Source: JBNKFQ01 sp050289385
GTDB taxonomy: Bacteria > Pseudomonadota > Gammaproteobacteria > Pseudomonadales > Porticoccaceae
NCBI GenBank assembly: GCA_050289385.1
Contig: JBNKFQ010000283.1
Coordinates: 1 to 64,000 of the forward strand
Length of the DNA: 64,000 nt
Direction: 5' to 3'
The notes under the pieces were generated by a model. That model made no database searches, was not told the DNA's origin, and saw only the letters and a program-made list of their open reading frames with translations. Shown here piece after piece: positions 52,986 through 62,531 of the stretch (the first letter of the stretch is position 1; the number at the start of each line of letters is the position of its first letter). The position numbers were made by a program, and so were the translations under genes.

Positions 52986-54869
52986 ATGAGCAAATACACA
53001 GCCGAAGATATTGAAGTACTCACCGGGTTGGACCCGGTCAGAAAACGGCCAGGCATGTATACGGACACCACACGCCCGAATCACCTTGCCCAGGAAGTAA
53101 TTGACAACAGCGTTGACGAAGCTCTGGCCGGTCACGCCACTCGGGTTGATGTGCTGTTGCACAAAGACGGTTCCATGTCCGTGACGGATAATGGTCGCGG
53201 TATGCCCGTTGATATACATCCGGAGCAGGGCAAGCCCGGCGTGGAAGTGATTTTGTCTACCTTGCATGCAGGGGGCAAGTTCTCTAACAAAAACTACGAG
53301 TTTTCAGGTGGCTTGCACGGCGTCGGTGTTTCGGTGGTTAACGCACTGTCCCAGAAGCTTGAAGTCACCATTCGGCGCGACGGCAAGGTTCATCAGATCG
53401 GTTTTTCCGGTGGTGAAAAAATTGCTGATCTGGAGGTTGTCGATACTTGTGGTAAACGCAATACAGGCACAGCTGTACGCTTTTTACCCGATCCAAAATA
53501 CTTTGATTCGGTAAAATTTTCACTTTCACGACTTCGCCATGTACTGCGTGCCAAAGCCGTGTTGTGCGCCGGGCTGCGCGTCACGTTCAAGGACGAAGCC
53601 AGTGGTGAAACCGAAGAGTGGTTTTACGAAGACGGCTTGAAAGACTATCTGCTCAGTGCAACACAGGGATGGGAAACAATGCCTTCGGAGCCTTTCCTGG
53701 GCAGTTTTTCTGCCAAAACCGAGGCGGTGGACTGGGCTGTGCAGTGGTTGCCCGAAGGTGGGGAGCTGACGCAGGAAAGCTACGTTAACCTGATTCCCAC
53801 CGCTCAGGGGGGCACCCACGTTAATGGTTTGCGCACCGGGTTGCTGGACGCCATGCGCGAGTTTTGCGACTTTCGCAACTTGCTGCCTCGCGGTGTAAAG
53901 CTTGCACCTGACGATATTTGGGATAAATGTTGTTATGTGCTCTCATCCAAGCTGACCGACCCGCAGTTCTCCGGTCAGACCAAGGAGCGGCTTTCTTCCC
54001 GCGAGGCGGTAGCGTTTATATCCGGTGTGGTGAAAGACGCCTTTAGTCTGTGGCTCAATCAGCACACGGAAGAGGCTGAAAAACTGGCAGAGCTGTGCAT
54101 CAGTAACGCCCAGAGTCGCATGCGCGCCAGTAAAAAAGTGGTTCGCAAAAAAATCACTTCTGGCCCGGCGTTACCGGGAAAGCTGGCCGACTGCTCGGGA
54201 GATGACCCAGCGCTGTCCGAACTGTTTCTGGTGGAGGGTGACTCTGCCGGGGGCTCTGCCAAGCAAGCACGCAACCGTGAACATCAGGCTATTTTGCCGC
54301 TGCGTGGCAAAATTCTGAATACGTGGGAAGTAGATTCCCAGGAAATTCTTGCCAGCCAGGAAGTACACGATATCGCTGTGGCTATCGGTGTGGACCCGGC
54401 CAGTGACAACCTGGATGGTTTGCGTTACAACAAAATTTGCATTCTGGCAGACGCTGATTCGGATGGTGCTCATATCGCTACTCTGATATGCGCTCTGTTT
54501 GTACGTCACTTCAGACCGCTGGTGGCTGCCGGTAATGTGTATGTCGCCATGCCTCCCCTGTATCGTGTCGATGTTGGCAAAGAAGTTTTTTACGCGCTCG
54601 ACGAGGCCGAAAAACAGGGGGTGCTGGATCGCATACAGGCCGAAGGTAAAAAAGGTAAAGTCGAAGTGCAGCGCTTTAAAGGTCTTGGCGAAATGAATCC
54701 GTTGCAACTACGTGAAACCACAATGGACCCGGATACGCGCCGTCTGGTGCAACTTACAATTGATGCCGGTGACGACACCAACCAGTTGTTGGACATGTTG
54801 TTGGCCAAAAAACGTGCTTCAGACCGAAAAAGCTGGCTCGAAGCCAAGGGCAACCTCGCAGAGGTGTAA
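52986..54869 (+). CDS. parE: DNA topoisomerase IV subunit B
   Basis: A 627-residue type IIA topoisomerase ATPase subunit. GHKL ATPase motifs: EVIDNSVDEALAGHA, VTDNGRGMPVDIHPE and GGLHGVGVSVVNALS. The TOPRIM domain has ELFLVEGDSAGGSAKQARNR (EGDSA) and ADADSDGAHIATL (DxD). It decatenates daughter chromosomes with ParC. ATG 52986 is the family start; the 20 open codons before it contain three TCGAAC words. Confidence 0.97.
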   Translation: MSKYTAEDIEVLTGLDPVRKRPGMYTDTTRPNHLAQEVIDNSVDEALAGHATRVDVLLHKDGSMSVTDNGRGMPVDIHPEQGKPGVEVILSTLHAGGKFSNKNYEFSGGLHGVGVSVVNALSQKLEVTIRRDGKVHQIGFSGGEKIADLEVVDTCGKRNTGTAVRFLPDPKYFDSVKFSLSRLRHVLRAKAVLCAGLRVTFKDEASGETEEWFYEDGLKDYLLSATQGWETMPSEPFLGSFSAKTEAVDWAVQWLPEGGELTQESYVNLIPTAQGGTHVNGLRTGLLDAMREFCDFRNLLPRGVKLAPDDIWDKCCYVLSSKLTDPQFSGQTKERLSSREAVAFISGVVKDAFSLWLNQHTEEAEKLAELCISNAQSRMRASKKVVRKKITSGPALPGKLADCSGDDPALSELFLVEGDSAGGSAKQARNREHQAILPLRGKILNTWEVDSQEILASQEVHDIAVAIGVDPASDNLDGLRYNKICILADADSDGAHIATLICALFVRHFRPLVAAGNVYVAMPPLYRVDVGKEVFYALDEAEKQGVLDRIQAEGKKGKVEVQRFKGLGEMNPLQLRETTMDPDTRRLVQLTIDAGDDTNQLLDMLLAKKRASDRKSWLEAKGNLAEV

Positions 54870-54897
54870 GCCTTTTCGCGGAATGATTTTATATCTC

Positions 54898-55016
54898 CGT
54901 CATTCCCGCGAAGGCGGGGATCTATAAAGATGAGGCTCGATACGGGTTTCATGCCATCGAAACACATGGATCCCCGCCTGCGCGGGGATGACCAGTACAA
55001 ATGCGGGGATGACGAG
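54898..55016. repeat. REP-like repeat cluster between parE and parC
   Basis: CGTCATTCCCGCGAAGGCGGGGATCTAT (28 bp; described by its halves) at 54898-54925 faces ATGGATCCCCGCCTGCGCGGGGATGACCA at 54966-54994, with a third partial copy ATGCGGGGATGACGAG at 55001-55016. Each copy is itself a small CCCGC/GCGGG hairpin. This type of dispersed inverted repeat is found in many proteobacterial genomes and may stabilise mRNA or bind gyrase. Confidence 0.8.
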
Positions 55017-55095
55017 TGGAATGGCGAGCCCGGAGTAAGACAGAAATGAAAGGTAATGAAAAACGGATTATGAACGCAGCTGGTAGCGGAAAATA

Positions 55096-57351
55096 ATGAA
55101 CGACATCGTAAAAATTGACGACGACGGCATCGAAAAGGCGGCATTGCGCAACTATGCCGAAAAAGCGTATCTGGACTATTCCATGTACGTTATTCTCGAC
55201 CGCGCCCTGCCTAATATTGGCGACGGTCTCAAACCGGTGCAGCGGCGCATCGTTTATGCCATGAGCGAACTCGGCCTGAAAGCTTCGGCCAAGTTTAAAA
55301 AATCCGCCCGCACTGTAGGCGATGTGATTGGCAAGTTTCACCCCCACGGCGACAGTGCGGCGTATGAAGCCATGGTGCTGATGGCGCAACCCTTCAGTTA
55401 CCGATATCCACTGGTGGATGGTCAGGGCAATTGGGGTTCACCGGACGACCCCAAATCTTTCGCGGCAATGCGTTATACCGAATCCAGGTTAACCCGATAC
55501 GCTGAGGTACTGCTCTCTGAACTGGGACAGGGCACAGTCGAATGGCAGCCCAATTTTGATGGTACTCTGGAAGAGCCCAAAGTGCTGCCCGCGCGTGTGC
55601 CAAATGTGTTACTGAATGGCACCACGGGTATTGCGGTGGGTATGGCTACTGATATTCCTCCGCACAACCTGTGCGAAGTTGTCAATGCCGCTGTGCGCCT
55701 GCTGGAGGAGCCAAAAGCGACAGTAGAGCAGTTGTGCGAGCATATTCTGGCGCCGGACTTCCCCACGGTGGCCGAGATTATTACGCCTCGCCCAGAGATA
55801 TTAAAAGTCTACGAAACTGGCCGTGGTTCTTTGAAGATGCGGGCAGTCTGGCACAAGGAAGACGGTGATATTGTGGTCACTGCGCTGCCGCATCAAGTAT
55901 CGGGCGCCAGAGTTCTGGAGCAGATTGCCGCGCAGATGCAGGCCAAAAAGCTGCCGATGGTGGCAGACTTGCGCGATGAGTCTGATCATGAAGATCCCAC
56001 CCGGCTGGTTATCGTGCCGCGCTCCAATCGGGTGGATCTTGAAGCCTTGATGAATCACTTGTTTGCAACCACGGATCTCGAACGTAACTATCGTATCAAT
56101 CTCAATATGATTGGTATTGATGGCAAGCCCGGGGTCAAACCGCTCAATCGTATTTTGAAAGAGTGGTTGCAGTTCCGTACGGACACCACGCGTCGACGCC
56201 TCGAATATCGCTTGCAAAAAGTGCTCAGACGCCTCCACTTGCTGGACGGTTTGCTGATTGCCTTCCTCAATATTGACGAAGTGATTCATATAATCCGCAC
56301 CGAAGACGAGCCTCGATCGGTCCTGATGGCGCGTTTTAAACTCAGTGAAGAACAAGCCGATTACATTCTGGATACTCGGTTGCGGCAGTTAGCACGTCTG
56401 GAAGAAGTGAAAATTCGCACCGAGCAGGAAGAGCTGGAAAAAGAACGCAAACAACTCGAACAAACTCTGGGATCTGAGCGACGCCTGAAAACCCTGGTGA
56501 AAAAAGAGTTGCTGGCAGCTGCCGAAGAATATGGTGACGAGCGTATGTCCCCATTGGTTGAACGCGATGAAGCACGAGCGTTTTCCGAGGCGGACCTGCT
56601 CAGCAGCGATCCGGTAACCGTGGTATTGTCCGAGAAAGGCTGGATTCGAGCTGCCAGGGGGCACGATGTTGATCCGGCAACACTCAGCTACAAGTCGGGT
56701 GACGCATTTGCGCTGGCTGTTCGTGGCCGCAGTAACCAGCAAGTGATTCTGCTCGACTCTACCGGCCGCAGCTATGCATTGGCTGCACACACGTTGCCGT
56801 CTGCCCGTGGTCAGGGTGAACCGGCAACTGGCCGTCTGCATGCGCCATCTGGAGCCACATTCAAAGGCTTGCTGATGGGTGATGACAAGCAGCCTGTGCT
56901 GATGGCAAGCGACGCCGGTTATGGGTTTATTGCTCGCCTGGGTGATTGCTATACCAAAAATCGCGCCGGCAAGGCTTTGCTGAATGTGCCAAAAGGCGGG
57001 GCAGTAATGTCACCGCGACCGGTAGTGAACCCTGAAACTGATTTACTGGTAGCTATCAGTAACGAGGGCCGCATGCTTGCCTTTCCGGTGACAGAATTGC
57101 CCGAACTGGCGCGAGGCAAGGGCAACAAGATTCTGTCGATCCCCGGTGCCCGGGTCCAGAGTCGCGAGGAATACATGATTGCGGTTGTTACGCTTAATGC
57201 AGAGCAGCAGCTCATGATCTACTCTGGCAAAAGACATCTGGGACTCAAGCTGAAGGATCTGGAGCATTACATCGGTGAACGGGGCCGCCGCGGCCACAAG
57301 TTGCCGCGGGGCTTCCAGAAAGTTGATCGAGTAGAAGTCGTCGGAGATTAA
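55096..57351 (+). CDS. parC: DNA topoisomerase IV subunit A
   Basis: A 751-residue breakage-reunion subunit. The quinolone-determining region is [20 protein letters not shown], with the Ser84-equivalent Ser and Glu88-equivalent Glu of sensitive enzymes retained; the catalytic Tyr lies in [12 protein letters not shown]. The C-terminal beta-pinwheel (from about 490) includes [13 protein letters not shown]. It pairs with parE upstream, separated by the REP-like repeats. Confidence 0.97.
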   Translation: MNDIVKIDDDGIEKAALRNYAEKAYLDYSMYVILDRALPNIGDGLKPVQRRIVYAMSELGLKASAKFKKSARTVGDVIGKFHPHGDSAAYEAMVLMAQPFSYRYPLVDGQGNWGSPDDPKSFAAMRYTESRLTRYAEVLLSELGQGTVEWQPNFDGTLEEPKVLPARVPNVLLNGTTGIAVGMATDIPPHNLCEVVNAAVRLLEEPKATVEQLCEHILAPDFPTVAEIITPRPEILKVYETGRGSLKMRAVWHKEDGDIVVTALPHQVSGARVLEQIAAQMQAKKLPMVADLRDESDHEDPTRLVIVPRSNRVDLEALMNHLFATTDLERNYRINLNMIGIDGKPGVKPLNRILKEWLQFRTDTTRRRLEYRLQKVLRRLHLLDGLLIAFLNIDEVIHIIRTEDEPRSVLMARFKLSEEQADYILDTRLRQLARLEEVKIRTEQEELEKERKQLEQTLGSERRLKTLVKKELLAAAEEYGDERMSPLVERDEARAFSEADLLSSDPVTVVLSEKGWIRAARGHDVDPATLSYKSGDAFALAVRGRSNQQVILLDSTGRSYALAAHTLPSARGQGEPATGRLHAPSGATFKGLLMGDDKQPVLMASDAGYGFIARLGDCYTKNRAGKALLNVPKGGAVMSPRPVVNPETDLLVAISNEGRMLAFPVTELPELARGKGNKILSIPGARVQSREEYMIAVVTLNAEQQLMIYSGKRHLGLKLKDLEHYIGERGRRGHKLPRGFQKVDRVEVVGD

Positions 57352-57382
57352 GCGGGGATATCAAACATTCAGACAGATAAAG

Positions 57383-57533
57383 CATACGAGGTGCTTGCAA
57401 AATTCCGCTTCGCACTCCCTGGCGGCGTTGAAAATGTGCTCGAATGCTCATTTACTCCGTGTAAACTGCGCTTCTGCGCGCATTTTCGCCTTGCCAGGAA
57501 GCACGAATCAGAGTTTTGCAAGCACCTCATATG
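57383..57533. repeat. 151-bp inverted-repeat element between parC and mscS
   Basis: The left end CATACGAGGTGCTTGCAAAA (57383) and right end TTTTGCAAGCACCTCATATG (to 57533) pair almost perfectly, and partial pairing continues inward for about 55 bp per side (CCTGGCGGCG against CGCCTTGCCAGG; GAAAATGTGC against GCGCATTTTC). It encodes nothing obvious. It may be a second non-autonomous mobile element or a large transcription-stop hairpin. Confidence 0.7.
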
Positions 57534-57590
57534 TCCAAAACCAGGCTACACTGGAGAGGAACTTGAACAACCAAAAAAGGAGGTGCGGAC

Positions 57591-58409
57591 GTGGAAGAGT
57601 TTATGAACGAGGCCGGTAATATGGCCATGCATTATGGCGTGCAGATAATCACTGCTCTGATTATTTTTGTTATCGGGCGGTGGGTGGCAAAAAAAATCAA
57701 AACCTTGATGAACAATGTGATGACAAAAAAAGAAGTAGATCCAGCGGTAGTTGGGTTTACCTCCAGCCTGTGTTATTACCTGCTGCTGATATTTGTCGTT
57801 ATTGCCGCTCTCAGTCAGCTTGGCGTCCAGACTACCTCCCTGGTGGCGATATTTGGTGCCGCTGGCCTGGCCGTTGGTTTGGCCTTGCAAGGCTCTCTTT
57901 CCAATTTCGCGGCAGGTGTATTGATTCTCATTTTTCGGCCCTACCGGGTCGGTGATTTTGTCGAGCTTGCCGGTACATCGGGCTCTGTTAAAAAGATTCA
58001 GATATTTACCACAGAGCTGAGTACGCCGGATAATAAGCAAGTGATTGTGCCCAACTCTGCAGCTATGAGTGGGATTATTACCAACTATTCAGCTAATGAT
58101 ACTCGTCGTGTCGATATGGTGTTTGGTATTAGCTACAGTGACGATATTGATAAAGCCAAACACATTCTGCAAGAAATTACAGAAGCTGACACTCGAATTT
58201 TGAAAGACCCTGCAGTGACGATAGCTGTTAAAGAATTGGCAGATAGCAGCGTCAATTTCGTGGTGCGACCCTGGGTGAATACTCCCGATTACTGGGCAGT
58301 GTATTTCGATATCACCGAAGCGGTGAAAAAACGCTTCGACGCCGAAGGCGTATCGATTCCGTTTCCACAACAAGATGTACACCTGCATCAGGTGAGTGCG
58401 TCTGAATAA
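57591..58409 (+). CDS. mscS: Small-conductance mechanosensitive channel MscS family
   Basis: A 272-residue channel, near E. coli MscS (286). Three N-terminal transmembrane helices end in the pore helix TM3: LVAIFGAAGLAVGLALQGSL with the Gly/Ala packing and the LQGSLSNFAAGVLIL seal region. The cytoplasmic beta domain (FRPYRVGDFVELAGTSGSV) and vestibule follow. GTG 57591 has an AGGAGG site. It releases osmolytes on hypo-osmotic shock and begins an apparent stress group with the next two genes. Confidence 0.94.
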   Translation: MEEFMNEAGNMAMHYGVQIITALIIFVIGRWVAKKIKTLMNNVMTKKEVDPAVVGFTSSLCYYLLLIFVVIAALSQLGVQTTSLVAIFGAAGLAVGLALQGSLSNFAAGVLILIFRPYRVGDFVELAGTSGSVKKIQIFTTELSTPDNKQVIVPNSAAMSGIITNYSANDTRRVDMVFGISYSDDIDKAKHILQEITEADTRILKDPAVTIAVKELADSSVNFVVRPWVNTPDYWAVYFDITEAVKKRFDAEGVSIPFPQQDVHLHQVSASE

Positions 58410-58424
58410 CCGGGGAGAAATGAT

Positions 58425-58673
58425 ATGGGAATTTTATCCTGGATTATCCTGGGCCTGATGGCTGGAATATTGGCCAAATGGATTATGCCGGGTAAAGATG
58501 GTGGCGGTTTTATTGTCACCACTTTACTCGGTATTGCCGGCGCCTTTGTTGGTGGTTGGGTCGGCTCGTTGTTTGGTATGGGTACTGTAGGTCAATTCAG
58601 TTTAAGCGGATTGATTACAGCTGTCATTGGCGCTTTGTTGCTGCTGTTTATTTACAGAAAGCTGAAAAGTTGA
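58425..58673 (+). CDS. GlsB/YeaQ/YmgE family membrane protein
   Basis: An 82-residue three-helix membrane protein: ILSWIILGLMAGILAKWIMP, GGFIVTTLLGIAGAFVGGWV and ISGLITAVIGALLLLFIY-like GLITAVIGALLLLFIYRKL. This transglycosylase-associated family is often induced by envelope, acid or osmotic stress. It starts 15 bp after mscS with GGGGAGAAAT before the ATG, so the two are probably co-transcribed. Confidence 0.93.
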   Translation: MGILSWIILGLMAGILAKWIMPGKDGGGFIVTTLLGIAGAFVGGWVGSLFGMGTVGQFSLSGLITAVIGALLLLFIYRKLKS

Positions 58674-58683
58674 GAGGTGTGAA

Positions 58684-59097
58684 ATGAAAAGCAGAAAGCT
58701 GGCTGTGATAGTGGCATCTTTGTTTGCGGTAATCTTGTCGGTGACTGCGACGGCAGACAAAGGCAAGAGAAAGAGCGGCGCAGAAAAAGGGCGTGGCATC
58801 GAACAACGAGATACACGTCAGGACCAACTGAATGACAAGGCTCGTGATCAGAAAAAAGATGAATTAAAACAAAAAGCGCGCGACAAAATCCGGGACAAGG
58901 ATGAACTGGCCGATATGAAGGATGAAAAAAACGGTAAGGCCGTTGGTAAAGATCATGAAGTGCCACCTGGCCTGGAAAAACAGCAAGAGAAAAAATCTGA
59001 ACAGGAAATGAAAGAGCTGGATAAGGGGGCTGAAAAAGGCCGGGAGCAACGCGAGAAAAAAAGCAAAAAATGGTGGAAATTTTGGGAAAAAGATTAG
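58684..59097 (+). CDS. Secreted, highly charged hypothetical protein
   Basis: A 137-residue protein: a clear signal peptide (MKSRKLAVIVASLFAVILSV, cleaved near TATA-D) followed by a mature part made mostly of Lys, Glu, Asp, Arg, Gly and Gln with heptad-like runs (KDELKQKARDKIRDKDELAD), ending KKWWKFWEKD. It is probably disordered or helical in the periplasm. I recognise no family beyond similar low-complexity exported proteins. It starts 10 bp after the GlsB/YeaQ gene, so it may be part of the same stress response. Confidence 0.8.
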   Translation: MKSRKLAVIVASLFAVILSVTATADKGKRKSGAEKGRGIEQRDTRQDQLNDKARDQKKDELKQKARDKIRDKDELADMKDEKNGKAVGKDHEVPPGLEKQQEKKSEQEMKELDKGAEKGREQREKKSKKWWKFWEKD

Positions 59098-59148
59098 GGT
59101 CTGTTAACGGCTCTTGCTTTGTTTGTTATGGTTTGAGTGCAAGTGTCT

Positions 59149-59820
59149 ATGAAGCTATTACTTAAATCAGCACTATTTTTAAATATGTTAATGCCACTTG
59201 TATGTGGCGCAGTCGAAATATATTCAGAATTTCCAGACATTATTGACCCCACGGAAAGGTATGTTATTTATTCACATGGCCTTATCGTTGAAGGAAACGA
59301 CCCGACTCCGACTTCCCCTGTATTTGGCGTTTATGACTTCCCTGCAATAAAGAAAGCACTTTTTGAAGGCGGTGGATTCAATTTAATAGCCCATCATCGC
59401 CCAAAGAACACCGAAATTTTATCGTATGTGGGTCTCCTGGAATCCTGGGTTAAACAACTTGTTGAGGCTGGGGTTGAGCCATCTCGAATCACGCTGGTCG
59501 GATTTTCCAGAGGGAGTCATCTCACTGCTTACGCATCCGGCCGGCTTAAAGATTACGGGGTTAATACGGCCCTGCTGGCGTCATGTATCAATGGTGATGT
59601 CACCGGGGAAGATGCGCCCCTTGTTCTGGGTGGACACTTTTTGAATATCTATGAGACCACAGATGTAATGGGCAGTTGTGACAAACTTGCAAATCGCAGC
59701 GAATTGCACTCGTTCAGGGAAATTGCCATTACCACCGAAAAGCAGCACGGCGCATTTTTCAAGCCGCTGCCGGAGTGGGTAAAGCCTCTGAAAGAATGGA
59801 TAAATAAAACCAATCGCTAA
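59149..59820 (+). CDS. Secreted alpha/beta hydrolase
   Basis: A 223-residue protein with a signal peptide (MKLLLKSALFLNMLMPLVCG). Hydrolase signs are YVIYSHGLIVEG (oxyanion HG), the nucleophile elbow ITLVGFSRGSHLTAY (GxSxG), and a C-terminal His in TEKQHGAFFKP. Substrate unknown. ATG 59149 is preferred over GTG 59137, because it begins the signal peptide. The 39-bp gap upstream carries TTAGGGTCTGTTAAC, a motif met again beside tolC. Confidence 0.85.
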   Translation: MKLLLKSALFLNMLMPLVCGAVEIYSEFPDIIDPTERYVIYSHGLIVEGNDPTPTSPVFGVYDFPAIKKALFEGGGFNLIAHHRPKNTEILSYVGLLESWVKQLVEAGVEPSRITLVGFSRGSHLTAYASGRLKDYGVNTALLASCINGDVTGEDAPLVLGGHFLNIYETTDVMGSCDKLANRSELHSFREIAITTEKQHGAFFKPLPEWVKPLKEWINKTNR

Positions 59821-59900
59821 CAGATAGAATTGCTCAAATTGTCGCGGCTATCATAACAATGCCTTACACCAACCGAAGTTGTCAGGAGGGGTAAAACAAA

Positions 59901-61829
59901 ATGCACATTTATCGACGTTTACTCGCTGTCGCCATATTGCTTGGCTTTGGGGCGGGCGCCAGCTTCGGGATTTCTGCAAGTACAGACAATTCCGGGGTCG
60001 ATAGTCCACTCGCCTACTCACAACGCTACTACCAGACCGAAGTGCTCAAGATTCCCATGCGGGACGGGGTTGAGCTGGTCACAGAGATTCATCGCCCACG
60101 AGAGCAGGCAGGGCCGCTACCCTTTTTGATGGTGAGAACACCTTACGGCGCTTCCGGTGAACGCTTTTCCAAAAAGGCTGCGCGTTATCGGACTCTCGCG
60201 GAAGAGGGCTATATTTTTGTTATCCAGGAGATGCGAGGCACGCACGGTTCTGAAGGCGAATTTATTATGAACCCGCCGCCGAAATCGGTTAGTGGTAACG
60301 AGGTGGATGAGGCGACGGACACTTACGATACCATTGAGTGGCTGTTGCAAAATGTGGAGAACTCCAATGGACGGGTGGGTGTAACAGGTTGTTCCTATTA
60401 TGGTTACTCAACTGTTATGGCCGGTATGTCGGGGCACCCTGCGCTCAAGGCGATTTCCCCACAAGCCTCTATGGCAGATCTGTTCAGAGGTGACGATTTT
60501 TACTGGAATGGCATACCGCACCTGTTGGGTCCCTTGTTCAGTATGTACATGGAAACACGCGGTGTTGTCGAACCGGTTATTCCCAAAGCGGACGCATTTG
60601 AGTGGTTCTTGCAGGCAGGCGCATTGAATAATGTTGAAAATCGTATTTTCGGTGACAAACAAAGCGGTATCTGGAAAGAAATGCTGGACAATACCGCCCT
60701 AACGCCCTTTTGGCAGAGTCGCGTACTGGCAAATTACGCCAAAGACGTAAAGGTGCCCACCCTGCACGTATTGGGCTGGTACGACGTTGAGGATTTTGCC
60801 GGACCCATTCGACTGTTCGGAGCCATGGATGCTGTGGACAAACAGGGCGACAACCGCCTGATAGTGGGTCCCTGGAGACACTGCCAGTGGTTGCGACCAG
60901 ACTCTGGAGAAAAACTGGGCAACCTGTATTTTGGCTCACCGACTATAAAAACCTTTCGGGAAGAGGTCGAGGCAAAATGGTTTGCCTGGTATCTGAAAGA
61001 TAAAGGTTCGCTATCGGATTTACCTCAGGTTGTGGCGTTTGAAACCGGGGCTAATCAATGGAAATCCTATCAATCATGGCCGCCCAAAAAAGGTATTCAA
61101 AACAAAATATATTATTTGGCGGACAACAAGCGCCTGTCACAAAACGCTGGCATCACGAATACGTCCCGCAACTATGATCAATATATATCCGACCCCTTGA
61201 ACCCGGTGCCCTATGCTGATCGACCCATCGGCTTTTATTCTGGCAAGGGCCTGAGCAGTACCGAGAAAAACAGTCATGCCAGGAGTTTGTTTATTATTGC
61301 CGATCAGCGTTTTGCCCACGACCGGCCCGATGTGCTCACCTGGGTTTCCGAGCCGCTGACGGAGGATATGATATTAAATGGCTCGGCAATGCTGGAGTTG
61401 TTTGCCGAAACCACAGGTTCAGATGTGGACTGGATTGCGCACCTGATTGATGTGTATCCCGACGATTTCGATGAAGTCATGTCTGGCTATCGCTTGCCGG
61501 TAACCAGAGGTGCGCTGCGCGCCAGTCTTCGCGAAGACATGCGCACAGCAAAAGCCGTTACCCCGGGTAAAGTTGAAAAATACGAAATCGGTCTGGAAAG
61601 TCGCAGCCACCGGTTTTTAAAAGGTCACCGCGTCATGCTGCAACTGCAAAGCACCTGGTTCCCCTACCTGACGCGCAATCCCCAGAAGTTCATCAAATTA
61701 TCTGAAGCGACAGATGATGATTTTCAGGTAGTGACAAACAAAATACATCGTGGCAAGGCGTATCCGTCGCGATTGGAATTGCCGATCAGCCCGGTAAATA
61801 AAGCAGGCAAGGTGTGGCATTCAAATTAA
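59901..61829 (+). CDS. Secreted CocE/NonD family hydrolase (X-Pro peptidase S15 type)
   Basis: A 642-residue hydrolase of the cocaine-esterase/glutaryl-7-ACA acylase group. A signal peptide covers about residues 1-26. The catalytic alpha/beta domain has PMRDGVELVTEIHRP, QEMRGTHGSEGEF, and the nucleophile Ser165 in VGVTGCSYYGYS; catalytic Asp and His are probably in LGWYDVEDF and VGPWRHCQW. The C-terminal jelly-roll domain (from about 430) includes LFAETTGSDVDWIAHLIDVY. It cleaves acyl or peptide-like bonds outside the cytoplasm. GGAGGGG lies before the ATG. Confidence 0.92.
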   Translation: MHIYRRLLAVAILLGFGAGASFGISASTDNSGVDSPLAYSQRYYQTEVLKIPMRDGVELVTEIHRPREQAGPLPFLMVRTPYGASGERFSKKAARYRTLAEEGYIFVIQEMRGTHGSEGEFIMNPPPKSVSGNEVDEATDTYDTIEWLLQNVENSNGRVGVTGCSYYGYSTVMAGMSGHPALKAISPQASMADLFRGDDFYWNGIPHLLGPLFSMYMETRGVVEPVIPKADAFEWFLQAGALNNVENRIFGDKQSGIWKEMLDNTALTPFWQSRVLANYAKDVKVPTLHVLGWYDVEDFAGPIRLFGAMDAVDKQGDNRLIVGPWRHCQWLRPDSGEKLGNLYFGSPTIKTFREEVEAKWFAWYLKDKGSLSDLPQVVAFETGANQWKSYQSWPPKKGIQNKIYYLADNKRLSQNAGITNTSRNYDQYISDPLNPVPYADRPIGFYSGKGLSSTEKNSHARSLFIIADQRFAHDRPDVLTWVSEPLTEDMILNGSAMLELFAETTGSDVDWIAHLIDVYPDDFDEVMSGYRLPVTRGALRASLREDMRTAKAVTPGKVEKYEIGLESRSHRFLKGHRVMLQLQSTWFPYLTRNPQKFIKLSEATDDDFQVVTNKIHRGKAYPSRLELPISPVNKAGKVWHSN

Positions 61830-61894
61830 GTTGGTGAAATTGTTGGCAAACTGCTGAAAGTAAATTCATAGTAATTAAATGCAGTCAGACAAAT

Positions 61895-61927
61895 AAAAAA
61901 CCGGCAACACTATGTTGCCGGTTTTTT
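61895..61927. terminator. Bidirectional intrinsic terminator after CocE gene
   Basis: CCGGCAACA (61901-61909) and TGTTGCCGG (61913-61921) form a perfect stem around CTA, with an A-run before and TTTTTT after. It can stop the CocE transcript on the plus strand and, on the minus strand, transcription through the receptor fragment. Confidence 0.9.
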
Positions 61928-61958
61928 ATTTTAGTTTTAATTAACTGGTAAATATCAA

Positions 61959-62157
61959 TTAAAAGTCCACGCCCACTTTCAGGCCTACCGTGCGTGGTCG
62001 TGCCCTGGCGCCGTTAAGTTCGATATGAAGGGAATCGAGAAAGCCGTGGTCATCGAGCAGGTTGTCGCCAAAAAATTCTACTCGCCAGTTGTCTTTCATC
62101 AGGCCCAACCGCGCATTGAGCATATTAATGGTGTCGGACTGGGAAAAATAATGTAGA
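61959..62157 (-). pseudogene. 3' remnant of a TonB-dependent receptor gene
   Basis: On the minus strand about 65 codons match the end of a receptor: YFSQSDTINMLNARLGLMKD, WRVEFFGDNLLDDHGFLD, and the terminal PRTVGLKVGVDF. The same region of the receptor 660 bp further on reads YLSQSDIIDVLNARVGIVKD and PRTVGIRVGTEF, so the two were paralogues. Upstream sequence is replaced at 62158 by group II intron and IS200 fragments. The rest of the gene is missing here. Confidence 0.88.
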
Positions 62158-62275
62158 CCAATTGAGCAAGTGGATGGCTGTCCATGAACCGAGACTGCAC
62201 TTTGTACGCTACGCGGATGATGCTCTGGTGCACTGTCCGACATTGCGTGAAGCGGAGCGGTTGCAGCATCTATTT
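62158..62275 (+). mobile_element. Group II intron reverse-transcriptase fragment
   Basis: A short plus-strand piece translates to SKWMAVHEPRLHFVRYADDA and LVHCPTLREAERLQHL. FVRYADD is the polymerase active-site motif of group II intron-encoded reverse transcriptases, and the flanking residues match that family. Only about 38 codons remain, without start, stop or intron RNA domains V/VI recognised. It abuts the receptor remnant on the left and IS200 sequence on the right. Confidence 0.8.
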
Positions 62276-62289
62276 GCCCCGGTCGACTC

Positions 62290-62531
62290 AACTGATGATA
62301 TCGATACCGCCAAAATATTCAGTTGCCGATGTGGTAGGTTTCATCAAGGGCAAAAGTGCGATTCACGTAGCGAGGACATATGGAGGCTGGAAACGCAATT
62401 TTGTGGGTCAAAGTTTTTGGGCAAGAGGTTATTTTGCCTCGACGGTGGGTCGGGATGAGGAAGTGATAAGGAATTATATTCGTCACCAGGAAGCAGAGGA
62501 TCGCCGCATTGATCAGTTGAGGCTGATGTAG
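62290..62531 (+). pseudogene. tnpA: IS200-type transposase (TnpA) C-terminal fragment
   Basis: About 80 codons match the end of IS200/IS605-group Y1 transposases: IPPKYSVADVVGFIKGKSAI, GGWKRNFVGQSFWARGYF, STVGRDEEVIRNYIRHQE. The catalytic Tyr (NYIRHQE) is present but the N-terminal half with the HUH histidines is gone, so it is inactive. The frame is open upstream but is not transposase there. The IS right end follows. Confidence 0.88.

Noticed and set aside
54898..55016. Possible CRISPR array
   Set aside because: Copies are inverted, unequal and not regularly spaced, which fits REP-type repeats.
62184..62531. A single 115-codon gene
   Set aside because: Its first 36 codons are out of frame with the reverse-transcriptase piece and unlike any transposase; only the later part is IS200.
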